Part shown: positions 53,900 to 64,000 of the stretch, piece after piece | Layout: every line of letters begins with the position of its first letter | Position numbering within the stretch: position 1 is the first letter of the stretch | Assembly: GCA_948474755.1 (NCBI GenBank) | Contig: CAOLHI010000965.1 | Coordinates: 186,001-250,000 of the forward strand | Direction: 5' to 3' | Length of the DNA stretch: 64,000 nucleotides | DNA from: Ctenosaura bakeri | Lineage: Eukaryota; Chordata; Lepidosauria; Squamata; Iguanidae | The notes under the pieces: generated by a model | Seen by the model: the letters and a program-made list of their open reading frames with translations, nothing else | Database searches by the model: none | Told to the model about the DNA's origin: nothing | Made by a program: the position numbers and the translations under genes

Positions 53900-54335
53900 T
53901 TTGACAAATCAGAGCAGGTCCAGAGAAGAGCAGCTAGAATGGTGTGGGGACTGGAAATCAAGCTCCTTGAGGAAAGAGGAAGGTATCTTTAACCTGCAAG
54001 GGGGTAAAATTTAGTGGGTTAACTGAAGACATAATTCAAGTATCTGAAAGACAGTTAAGAGGAAGATGAAGTCTAAATGTCTATAACTTCAAAGAGCAGG
54101 AATAGAACTGATTGGTGGAAATTGTAGGGAAGGAGATTTCAGCTAAGTATTAAGAGGCATTTCTGAACACAGAAAATGATTTTGCTGTGGAACAGACTGC
54201 CTTAAGACTGCCTTTAAACAAACATTGAATTACAGAATGTGAAGGCAGATATAACTGCCTTGCACAGCACAGTCTATATTAATCAGAATGTTAGTCTAGA
54301 TTATCTCTTTCTTGCTTCACCTATGTTACTATGAA
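53900..54335 (+). mobile_element. Old CR1/L3-like fragment
   Basis: GTCCAGAGAAGAGCAGCTAGAATGGT and following sequence decode weakly as the VQRRAARMVWGLEIKLLEERG region of CR1-like LINEs, then CTGAAAGACAGTTAAGAGGAAGATGAA. Highly diverged. Confidence 0.5.
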
Positions 54336-55300
54336 AACTTTTTTTTGTCCTTATTCAGACCTCTAGTGATAGTTGGGAACTACCTGATGAATTGTAACTC
54401 AGCCAGCTTTTGTTCTATCTCCCTTTGAATTTTTTTTTGCTCCAGAATGGCTTCTTTAAGGTCAGTGACAAAGGGTGCTGGGTTGTGGTATTTTACCACT
54501 GTTTTTATAAATGTTGCCATTTTTTATGTCAGATTTTTGCCTGGGTTAGTGATAGGCACAAGTTAGAGGGACTGGAGAGTAATTTTCACCTCCCTCTGAT
54601 GTTTGGTGGGGTTGAACTGTTTTCCTGTCAGTGATCACTGATGTCCTCCTAAATATGGAGAGAAGTGGAGGGGAAAAATGCTATTGGCAACAGCTAAGGA
54701 ACATGATTAGAAATACTGTCTTCTTTCTCCTGCCCACCTGACTGCCATAAAAATGCCATAAGCACTAGGCAGACTATACAGATGAATGGATTGCTTCCTG
54801 ATTGCCAAGGCTGTGTGAGAGGGACCAGGATTGCTAAGTGAACCACAAGTGATTTTTCTAGTAACTGTGAACCCTCCCATACAGGATGGATCAGAAAAAC
54901 CAGAGCTGAGTAGTCACGAGCAAGCAAGTTCCACCATGATGCCTTCTTCACCTGCTGGCAGTAATTTTTTCCCTATTCTGTCTTCCAAGGAAGGAGGGAT
55001 GCAGTGATTTGACAGAAAAGTAAGACAAAATTGGCTTGGGGGGCTACATGAGGCCTACAGGTCACATATTGCTCACCCCAGTTTATTCTGTTTGTAGAAA
55101 TGGGCCTATTTGCCGTATATGGAATATGGACAGGCATTCCAGATAAAAGATGGAATAGATAACATTGGTCAGTAAACAAATGAAGAAATGAATGACCTGC
55201 TGCTTTGTAGTTCATAAGGAAATTTGAACACACCAGCAAATGCATGAACTAGAATAAAGTTTCCTTTTCACATTAATTAAGATAATTGGCTTATTTACTG
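54336..55300. other. Unassigned, probable intron
   Basis: No recognised element; short frames only. Confidence 0.35.
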
Positions 55301-55307
55301 TCAGGCT

Positions 55308-55467
55308 AAAAAAATACAAAGGAATCCTGTTGCACCTTTTGAGCCTGAGGGAAAAAAAATCTTGCATGTGTTCCAATTTACTTCAGCAGATGCATAAAAG
55401 CTTATGCTATAAAATTCTGTTTTTTTTTCAGTCTGAAAGGTGCTGCAGGATTCTTCTGTATCTTTTT
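55308..55467. mobile_element. Palindromic short element
   Basis: Left arm AAAATACAAAGGAATCCTGTTGCACCTTT is the near-perfect inverse of the right arm AAAGGTGCTGCAGGATTCTTCTGTATCTTTTT, separated by about 95 bp. Likely a small DNA transposon derivative. Confidence 0.65.
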
Positions 55468-55689
55468 ATGCTGAAATAAAATACTACTTGAATACTAATG
55501 TCAGGATATTGTGCTAACCTGCAATGGTTGTGGATGACCAGTGTTACTAATGGAATTTTTGCTGTCAGTTTTTTCTGTATATGATTTCCCTCTAATTTGA
55601 TAGTCTACAATTCTTGCTGAACAAGTATGAGTACCTTACTTTTATCTGATGCTCTGCGTAATATTAAATGTATTTTTACTCAACCCCTT

Positions 55690-57307
55690 CTTTTCCTTGA
55701 TCTTCTCACAAAAGAAAAACTGTTCAACCTGAAAAAAGGGAACTATTAATCTAATATGGAAGTGCCACACAGAATAGGTAAAGAGATACTACAGGAATAC
55801 CCTGGCTATTCTAAATGAATTCAGATCACCAGGGCCAGATGAACTACATCTGAGGGAATTAAAAAAACTAGCAGAAGTCATTTCAGAACCACTAGCAATA
55901 ACCTTTGAGAATTCCCAGAGAATGGGAGAAGTCCCAGCGGACTGGCCAAATATTGTCCCCATCTTCAGAAAGGGGAAAAAAGAGACCCCAGACCGCCCAG
56001 TCACCCAGACATCAATACCAGGAAAGACCCTAGAGCAGATCATTAAAGACAGTCTGTAAGCACTTAGAAAGGAATGGCATGATCACTAAAAGTTAACATG
56101 GGTTTATCAAAAGCAAATCATGCCAGACTGATCTGATCTCTTTTTAAATAGAGTTATAAGCTTGGTGAATGAAAGGAATGCTGTGGATATAGTGTATCCT
56201 GATTTCAGTAAGACCTTTGGCAAGGTCCCCCATGATATTTTTGCAAACGAGGTAGTAAGATATGGGTTAGGCAATGGTACTGTTAGGTGGGTTTGTCATT
56301 GTTTAACCAAACAAGCCCAAAGAGTGGTCACCAATGTCTCTTCATCCTGGAGAGAAGTGACTACTGGGGTGTTACAGGGTTCTGTTCTAGGCCCAGCACT
56401 CTTCAAATCTTTATTGATGGCTTTGATGATGGACTAGAAAGTATGCTCATCAAATTTGCAGATGGCACCAAGTTAGGAGGGATAGCAAATACCCCAGAAG
56501 ACAAGATCAGAATTCAAAATTACTGAAACAGATCAGAGAGCTGGGCCAAAACTTAACAAAATGAATTTTAAGGAGAGAAATGTAGGGTGCTAGACTTAGG
56601 AAGAAAGAATGAAATTCACAGATGTAGGATGGGTGACACCTGACTTGAAAAGAGTACATGTGAAAGGGATCTAAGACTCTTAGTAGACCACAAGCTGAAC
56701 ATGAGTCAGCAGTGTGATGTGGCAACTGAAAAAGCCAGTGTGATTCTAGGCTGCATCAGTAGGAGTACAGTATCGAGGTCAAAGAAAGTAATAATATCAC
56801 TCTAATCTGCTTTGGTTAGACCTCTCCTGGAATATACTGTGTTCAGTTCTGGGTGCTTCATTTCAAGAAGGATATTGATAAGCTGGAATGTGCCTAGTGG
56901 AGGGTGCCCAGAATGGTGAAAAGTCTGGAAACCATGCCTTATGAGGAGCAGCTTAGGGAGCTAGGTATGTTTAGCCTGATGAAAAGAAGATTAAGAGGTG
57001 GCATGATAGCCATGTTTAAATATTCGAAGGGATGTCATGTTGAAGATGGAGGACAGTTGTTTTCTGCTACTCCAGAGACTAGGACACAAAGCAATGGATT
57101 CAAAGTACAGGAAAAGAGATCTTGATTGTAAGAGCTGTTTGACAGTGAATATGCTGCATTGGAGTATGGTTAAGTGACCATCCTTGGAGGTTTTTAAACA
57201 GAGGCTGGGTGGCCATTTGCTGGGGGTGCTTTGAATCTGTATTCCTGCATGGCATGGGGGTTGGACTTCATGGCCATTGTAGTCTCTTCCAACTATGATT
57301 CTGTGAA
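55690..57307 (+). mobile_element. CR1 LINE, ORF2 RT to 3' end
   Basis: Decoded pieces: SPGPDELHLRELKKLAEVIS, EVPADWPNIVPIF, a palm region with VLQGSVLGPALF and IKFADGTKLGG (FADD changed to FADG), then LEYTVFSSGCFISRRILIS and EEQLRELGMFSLMKRRLRGG. It ends with CCAACTATGATTCTGTGA at 57290-57307, a CR1 3' end. Many frame changes. Confidence 0.85.
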
Positions 57308-57699
57308 ATGGTCCGTCTTCCAGGGAAGTCTTGAAGAAAAGAAAAACTAGTTTTGAAGTATTTCCACTAATTCTACTGGGTTTCACAGTGGGGTAACTTG
57401 TTACGCATAATGTTCTTAATTTTAAATATGTCTGGAAGTATGTCCTATTGACTTGATTGGAACTTTCAGTTTCCAAGAAAGTGGACTGAAGGTCCATATC
57501 TGAAACAGCAGCATGCTTCTTTTTTTGTGTTTGCCTGCAACAGTGAGCAAAGCTAAGTATATTAGCTGTCACTTCATTACTTTTTGGAACCCTTTGTGTT
57601 TGTCACTTCATATCACATCATAAAATGCAAGGGTTACATCCAGGTGGTATTGTGCCTCATCTTCTACAGTGCAACATATCCATAAGGAATTGTTAAGCT
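57308..57699. other. Unassigned, probable intron
   Basis: No recognised element. Confidence 0.35.
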
Positions 57700-57810
57700 A
57701 TTTGTAGGAAATGTAGTCACCCAGTGGGTTTCCATGGCTGAACAGAGGTTTGAACCTTGGCCTTCTGGAATTCTAGTTCAACACTCAAACCACTGGCTCA
57801 GTCATAGGGA
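57700..57810 (-). mobile_element. tRNA-derived SINE fragment
   Basis: CACCCAGTGGGTTTCCATGGCTGAACAGAGGTTTGAACC and AACACTCAAACCACTGGC are the complement of the SINE body and head seen at 433 and 50005. Confidence 0.7.
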
Positions 57811-58998
57811 TGTGAGGGTCAGATACATTAATGACCATTTAAAATTTTCTTTTACTGTAAGTGGAACCTTGGAACTGGCAAAGCTCTTCCAAAGCATAGT
57901 GCTTGTGCTTTAATCCAGGGATGGGCAAAATATAGTCCCCCAGGGCTGTTTCCAAGGCTCCCAGACACCCCAAAATAATCACTAGGAGGCGTGGAGCTTA
58001 TTTCCACCATTTATAGAGACCCTCTGGAGCTCCCGGGAGATCAAAACAAAATTGTGCAATTTTTAAAAAATGTTTTTGCAGAAGCCCAGGAATCCCCAAA
58101 ACATGCTTCCATGTCTTTTAGAAGGGGGCTGGGGCATTTGGGGAAAAATGGTTTTCTTTTTGTGGGAGCAGATGCAGTGTGGGAGTGTAGCCCTCTGAGG
58201 TCTCCTGAAGGCTGACGCATCCCTCTGGTCTTACACGGTTGCCCACTCCCATTTTAGCCCATATATGATACAATGGAATTATCTTAATTAGTATTGTACT
58301 TCAGCCTGTGCCAAAACTTTATTTTATTTTAATTTTCTTTTTTTGGAAAAAAAGTACCTCACTATTAGGTGTGTTTTGACTGTGCACTTGAAATGTGATC
58401 TGTTTTTATCCCCGAAATCCGGGATATAAGTCTTTGAACCAGTGAGGCCAAGGCTTGACAACAAGAATCCTTGAACTTTTCTGAAAGAAGTTAAAAAAGC
58501 TCACTGATCATAGGTAAAACTTAGGAAGTGTCTCTTATATACTTTTTGGAAGACCAGCCATGGCTTGCAATGTAGTTTCTCCAAGACCTAGCTGTGTGTG
58601 GTAATCTTTCTTCACCATCACCACCCATCCTCAAGATGGTCTTGCTGGACTGTCACTTCCTCACTTCAGTTGTTATTATATAAATTGAAATAACATGACT
58701 GAATGGTAGAGATGCCAATGATGTTTGCTAGGCTTAGCTTGCAAAGAGCTGAAGAAGGAAACAATATAAGTAAAAACTCTAGAATTCTTTTCTCTTTGAT
58801 TATGGTCCGAGCTGGAGATGACTTACTCCTCTGTCTGCTAGCCCCAAAATTCTAAGTGGAGAGATAAAACAGCACATTTTTAATGATTCTCTTTGTATTT
58901 CTTCCCCATATGTTTTTTTTTTTACTTTTGAAAAGGGCAACTCCTTTTAAATTTTTCTTTTGAAAGGTGGCAGAAATATGGTTTAAATTGGGACATTT
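57811..58998. other. Unassigned, probable intron
   Basis: A stretch at 57910-58250 is GC-richer; nothing coding or repetitive was recognised. Confidence 0.35.
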
Positions 58999-59012
58999 AA
59001 AAGATGTTTCAG

Positions 59013-62000
59013 TTAAAGGTGAAAGATCTATACGATCTGAAGAGAAACCAGAGTATGGAAACCTTGCCAAGGAGTAGATCAGACCATGCCCCCCCCCCGG
59101 GTACTAATAATGGAAGATCAAAAACCAGATTAGAGATGGAGAATAAATGAGATCTACTGAAAGATGAGAAAATAATAGAAAAAGGTAAAGAAATAATAGA
59201 AAGATATTTCGCAGAAAATCTGAATAAGGGTGTACCCATATAAACAGTGTAGGAGGCTGGTAAAGCTGTAATGCGGGGTTATTTAATGCAACAGGATATA
59301 AAACTTAAAGAGAAAAAGTAAAAAGAACAGGCTTTAACAAAGGAAATACAGCAATTAGAAAATATATTAAAAACCTCACCTGGAAATATAAAGATTATAG
59401 ATCAAATAAAGGTGTTACAAAAACAAGTATCAATTCAGGACACCCAAGAAATTGAAAGAAATTTGAAATTCATAAAACAAAAAAAAATCTTTTTTGCAAA
59501 TAAAACAAATAAGTGGTTGGCGTATAAAATTCGAAAAGAGAGAGAAAAGCGGTTGATATTTCGGATAAATGAGAATAAGAGAACTTTAGTCAAGCAGGAG
59601 GAAATAAAGAAGGCCTTTGAAAGATTTTACAGATCTATATGCAGATCCGGGAACATGTCAGTTAAAAAGAAGTAAGATAGAGAAGTACTTAAGTGAAGGG
59701 GAGATACCAAAAAATACAGATGAACAGAGACAGCAATTAAATAAGGTTGTAACTAAGGAAGATATAGTGCAAGCCATCCAGAAACAAAAATCAGGGAAAG
59801 CACCAGGGCCGGATGGCCTTACTGCACTTTATTATAAAATGTTTTATGAACAACTAATAAATCCACTGCATGAGATAATGAATGGAATGAGTTAAAATAT
59901 ATGACCCCCATCTTGGGGAGAAGCTAACATTACTTTGATTCAAAAGGAAGGAAAAGACCCCAAAGAATTAAGTAATTATAGACCCATTTCACTGTTAAAC
60001 GTAGATTGCAAATTATTTGCCACAGTATTGAGAGATTAAAAAAGATTATGCAGGTAATAATACATACGGCTCAGAATGGCTTTTTACTGGGAAGATTGTT
60101 AAAAAATAATATATGGACAGTGCTGAATGTAATAGAGTATTTTCACAAACACAATGAAAAGAAAATGGCATTGTGTTTTCTTGATGCTGAAAAAGCCTTT
60201 GATAGAGTAAATTGGGCCTTTTTAGAACAAACAATAAAAGCTATAAATTTGGGATCTCAATATACGGAATGGGTAATCACTATATATAACAATCAAAAAG
60301 CTAGAATAATAGTAAATGGAGAGATAACACAAAGTATAAGGATAAGTAGAGGAGTCAGACAGGGATGTCCCCTGGCACCACTCTTATTTGTATTAGTATT
60401 AGAAATAATATTTAATAGTAGGCTAAGACAAGAAAAACAAATCCAAGGGGTTAAAATTAAGAAACAGAAGTATAAAATTAATGCTTATGTGAACGACTTA
60501 GTAATCATTTTGGAAGATCCTTTATCTAATATAGATATATTAATGAATAGATTGACGGAGTTTGGTATATTATTGGGTTATAAAATAAATAAACAAAATA
60601 CAAAAATAATTATTAAAAATATCCAAGAGCAAGAAGAACAAGAACTAATAAATATAACATGCTTTATGACAGTGAAGAGGGTAAGATATCTTGGAAAAAA
60701 TATTACAAAGAATGATGTGGATCTATTTGATAACGACTATAAAAAGGATGGAATTAGGGGAGGAACTTAGAAGATGGCAAAAGTTAGAACTATCATTAAT
60801 GGGTAGAATGTCTGCAGTTAAGATGAATTTACTTCCAAAAATATTTTTTTTGTTTCAAAACCTCCCAATAATTATGAGTGAAAAACCCTTTAGAGAATGG
60901 AATCAAGAATTGAGAAAATTTATATGGAAGGGAAAGCGACTGAGAATAAAACTCAAGATATTAGAAGACGGTAATGAAAGAGGAGGAATGGGATTACCCA
61001 ACTTAAAATTGTATTATTATGCAAATTGTTTAGATTGGATGACCGAATGGATAACCCTGAGAAATACCAGAATGTTGAATTTAGAAGGTGAAGAGTTATA
61101 TTTTGGATGGCATGCCTATGTGTGGTATGGTAAATCATCTATAGATAAAGAATTCAGATCTCACTTCTTAAGAAAATCTTTATTAACTGCATGGCTAAAA
61201 TATAAAAGACAATTATATTTGAAAATCCCACTCTAGGTTTCAACTCATGAGGCCTTTTATAAAAGAGAAATCCCCAGGATAAACTTCTGGATTACATATA
61301 AAGAAATATTGAACATACATGGAGATAACATAAATTTTAAATCTAAAGACGAATTAAAGGCCCATGGATGGCAGACACATTGGCTATTATTTATGCAGTT
61401 ATTGAAAATATATGAAAAGGATAGAGAAGCAGAGGGATTTGAAATTAAAGAAAGAGAGTTTGATAAGATATTAAAGCCAGGAGAAAAGCATAAAATAAGT
61501 CAAATATACAGTATATTATTGACTTTACAAAATGAGACAGAAACAGTTAAGATGACAATGGTAAAATGGGCTCAAAATTTGAACCATGTAATTACCATGG
61601 ATCAATGGGAAAGCTCTTGGAGAATCACATGGAAGTTAATAAAGCCAGCCAGTTTGAGAGAAAATTACTATAAAATGCTTCATAGGTGGTATATCACTCC
61701 AGTCCAGATTTCAAAGATCCAAAAAAATCTGAATGATACCTACTGGAAATGTGGACAGAAAGGTACATTTTTTCATATATGGTGGCAATGTGATGAAGCA
61801 AAAAATTTTTGGGCAGGAGAACATACTAAAATACAAGATACAATAAAAATAAAAATTTTATTATCTCCCAAAGTATATCTTCTTAATGTGATAGAGGAAT
61901 TACATATAAATAACTCAAAAAAGAAAATAATTCTATATATGATACACGGCCGCCAGACTATGTTATGCACAGGTATGGAAACAGAAAAGGCCCCCAAGGT

Positions 62001-62843
62001 TAGAAGACTGGTTATTAAAATTATTTGATATGGCAGAAGCAGATATGGTAATAGAGTCTTTGGAAGAAAAGAAAAAAAAGAAAACTATTGAAGAATGGAA
62101 GTTAATCTCTTTTCTTTGGGAAGTTTATTGGGGTAAGAACACTACCATCTTTTTAGAATATTGATTTTCATAGATTAATGAGTGTCTAGAAGGTGTGATG
62201 TCTTAAAGATAATATGACGATAAGGAATATAAAGGTGGAATAGGAAGGTGTAACATAATAATGCAATAAGTAACATGTAATAAAAGGTTGAATAATTAGA
62301 ATTATTACTTTTGAATTTAAAATTTAAATCTAAATTTATTAAATTAATCGAGTTATTATAAATATGGTAATTGGGGATATAGTATAGCGTCTTAGTATAT
62401 ATGGTTTTTTTTAGATATTTAGAAGGAATATTGCAGATAAAAAAGCATGAGTTTCTTGAGTTTCAGCGGGGGGGATGTTTAAGTGGGAGGAGGTGATGGT
62501 ATTATTATTATTAACACAGTTATTAATATTTATATAATATAGAGAATATAGAAAAAATATAAATATAGAATATAGTGAAATAGCAACTTTAGTAGATAAC
62601 TATAAAAATATGTATGTATTATACATGTAATATTATATGCTGTATAATTCTTGGAAATGATTCAAAATGATCTATACCATCACCTTTAGTAAAGTGGGGA
62701 ATATATGTTTAATGTTTTATACTTTAATGTTGGTATTTTGTACTGTGTTTTGTTTTGGTTTGGTTTAGTAGATTAGTTATGCACTTGTGTTGTGATGTAT
62801 GTATGTATTGTGTGTCATCACTTAGTATAAATTAATAAAAGAA
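59013..62843 (+). mobile_element. 5'-truncated L1 LINE
   Basis: 3.8-kb L1 on the + strand, flanked by AAAAGATGTTTCAG at 58999-59012 and 62844-62857. Starts within ORF2 near the end of the endonuclease (RSDHAPP). The 3' region from about 62160 is an AT-rich 3' UTR ending ATTAATAAAAG. The flanking sequence on the right is CR1. Confidence 0.92.
59400..62028 (+). pseudogene. L1 ORF2
   Basis: Frames 59412-59675, 59617-59895, 60006-60770, 60691-61236, 61309-62028. Motifs: KSGKAPGPDGLTALYYK, FLLGRLLKNNIWTVLNVIEY, LCFLDAEKAFDRVNW, GVRQGCPLAPLLF, INAYVNDLVIILEDP, LMGRMSAVKMNLLPK, KFIWKGKRLRIKL, RGGMGLPNLKLYY and a C-terminal CGQKGTFFHIWWQC. The catalytic FADD has become YVND, and several frame changes are present. 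Confidence 0.9.
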
Positions 62844-62857
62844 AAAAGATGTTTCAG

Positions 62858-64000
62858 CTCCAGAAATAGTAAGAAAAGTTAAAGTGCAGAATGAATTCAG
62901 GCTAGCCAGAGACATCAAAAACAATAAAAAAGATTTTTCTAGATATGTCCACAGCAAAAGGAAAAACAAGGAAATGATATGGTCTCTGCATGGAGAAGAT
63001 GACCAATTAATAACGGGGGGGGGAGTGAGAAGGCAGAACTACTCAATACCATCTTTTCCTCAGTTTTCTCTCAAAAGGATAGAAGTATCCAACCTGGGGC
63101 GTAGGGAGCAGGTGAGGAAGTGAGGAAAATGCAGCACAGAATAAGTAGAGAAGTAGTACAGGAATATCTGGCTAAACTAAATGAATTCAAGTGCCCAGGA
63201 CCTGATGAATTACATCCAAGGATATTAAAAGAGCTGGCAGAAGTCATTTCTGAACCACTTACAATAATTTTTGAGAAATCTTGGAGAACAGGAGAAGTCC
63301 CAGCAGACTGGAGGAGGGCAAATGTCATCCCCATCTTCAAGAAGGGGAAAAAAGAGGACCCAAATAATTATTGCCTCGTCAGCCTGACATCTATACTAGG
63401 AAAGATCCTAGAGCAGATCATTAAACAGTCAGTTTGTAATTACTTAGAAAGCAACGCCATAATCACTAAAAGCTAGCATGGATTTCTCAAAAATAAGTCA
63501 TATCAGACTAATCTTATCTCTTTTTATGATAGAGTTCCTAGCTTTATAGATGAAAGGAATGCTGTAGACGTAGCATATCTTGACCTCAGTAAGGCCATTG
63601 ACAAAGTTTGTCATGACGTTCTTGCAAAGAAGCTAGTAAAATGCAGGCTGGACAGGGCTACTGTTAGGTGGATTTGTAATAGGTTGACCAACCGAACCCA
63701 AGGGGTGATCACCAATGACTGCTTTTCATCCCAGAGAGAAGTGACTAGTTGAGTGCCACAGGGTTATGTCCTGGGTCCAGTGTTATTCAATATCTTCATC
63801 AATGACTTAGATGAAAAAGTGAAGGGCATGGTCATTAAATTTGCAGATGATACCAAATTAGGAGGGGTTGCAAATACACCAGAGGACAGGATCAAATTTC
63901 AAAACAACCTTGACAGATTAGAGAGCTGGACCAAAGCTAACACAATGAAATTCAACAGAGAGAAATGTAAGGTCCTGCACTTAGGTAGAAAAAATGCACA
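62858..64000 (+). mobile_element. CR1 LINE ORF2, runs off the window
   Basis: Starts at or before 62858 with VQNEFRLARDIKNNKKDFSRY. Frame 63120-63476: PDELHPRILKELAEVISEPL, SWRTGEVPADWRRANVIPIF, KKEDPNNYCLVSLTSILGKI. After a stop at 63474: RNAVDVAYLDLSKAIDKV, VPQGYVLGPVLFNIFINDL, VIKFADDTKLGGVAN (FADD intact near 63840) and LHLGRKN at the edge. Stops near 63476 and 63750. Confidence 0.9.

Noticed and set aside
1..64000. CRISPR arrays, rRNA, tRNA genes, bacterial operons
   Set aside because: No spaced direct-repeat array, no complete tRNA cloverleaf outside the SINE heads, and every coding signal is eukaryotic retroelement.

Overview
This is vertebrate nuclear DNA, most likely from a squamate reptile. 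The evidence is a mixture of CR1-type and L1-type LINEs, at least four copies of a tRNA-derived SINE of the kind common in lizard genomes, a Helitron-like element, small terminal-inverted-repeat elements and many endogenous retroviral (ERV) sequences. The species is inference. There are no bacterial genes, CRISPR arrays or operons. No intact host protein-coding gene is visible; the only good host-gene signal is a CpG-island promoter with a probable first exon at about 50.2-50.9 kb on the + strand.

Left part (1-10.4 kb): a SINE, a CR1 3' fragment (-), a decayed glycoprotein-like stretch (-), a truncated L1 (+), LTR pieces, then an old + strand ERV, here called A. A has an LTR ending at 5031, a primer-binding site, a gag remnant, and pro/RT/RNase H/integrase remnants. 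A is interrupted at 10393 and resumes at 36777, where the end of pol and an env-like remnant follow to 38153.

Centre (10.4-36.8 kb): a nested stack. ERV B (- strand, 10394-36776, flanked by AAGT on both sides) sits inside A. A full-length but broken L1 (-, about 14281-31888) lies inside B. A nearly complete ERV D (- strand, 17319-27827, 4-bp duplication AGCC) sits inside ORF2 of that L1. A solo LTR (35578-36507, duplication AAGC) sits inside the 5' LTR of B. D has two LTRs about 4% different by hand count, a primer-binding site, a polypurine tract, gag with a long coiled coil, and pro-pol, but no recognisable env.

Right of the stack (38.1-45 kb): an LTR without a matching target duplication joins A to a third, deleted ERV (E, -). 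E carries an L1 inserted in its gag (18-bp target duplication), which creates a chimeric gag/L1 reading frame, and a solo LTR in its leader. A second LINE (45.2-48.7 kb, -) is split by two solo LTRs, one with a 5-bp and one with a 4-bp duplication.

Right part (48.7-64 kb): host DNA with SINEs, the CpG island, a Helitron-like element, a TA-flanked inverted-repeat element, CR1 copies, an L1 (+, 59013-62843) and a CR1 (+) that runs off the window. If the CpG-island promoter fires rightward, everything after about 50.42 kb would be its first intron.

The related ERVs (A, B, D, E) share primer-binding sites starting TGGTGGAG, LTR ends TGTTAC...GTAACA, a coiled-coil gag without a zinc knuckle, and in B and D an in-frame UAG between gag and pro-pol. 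All coding regions here are broken copies; none looks functional.
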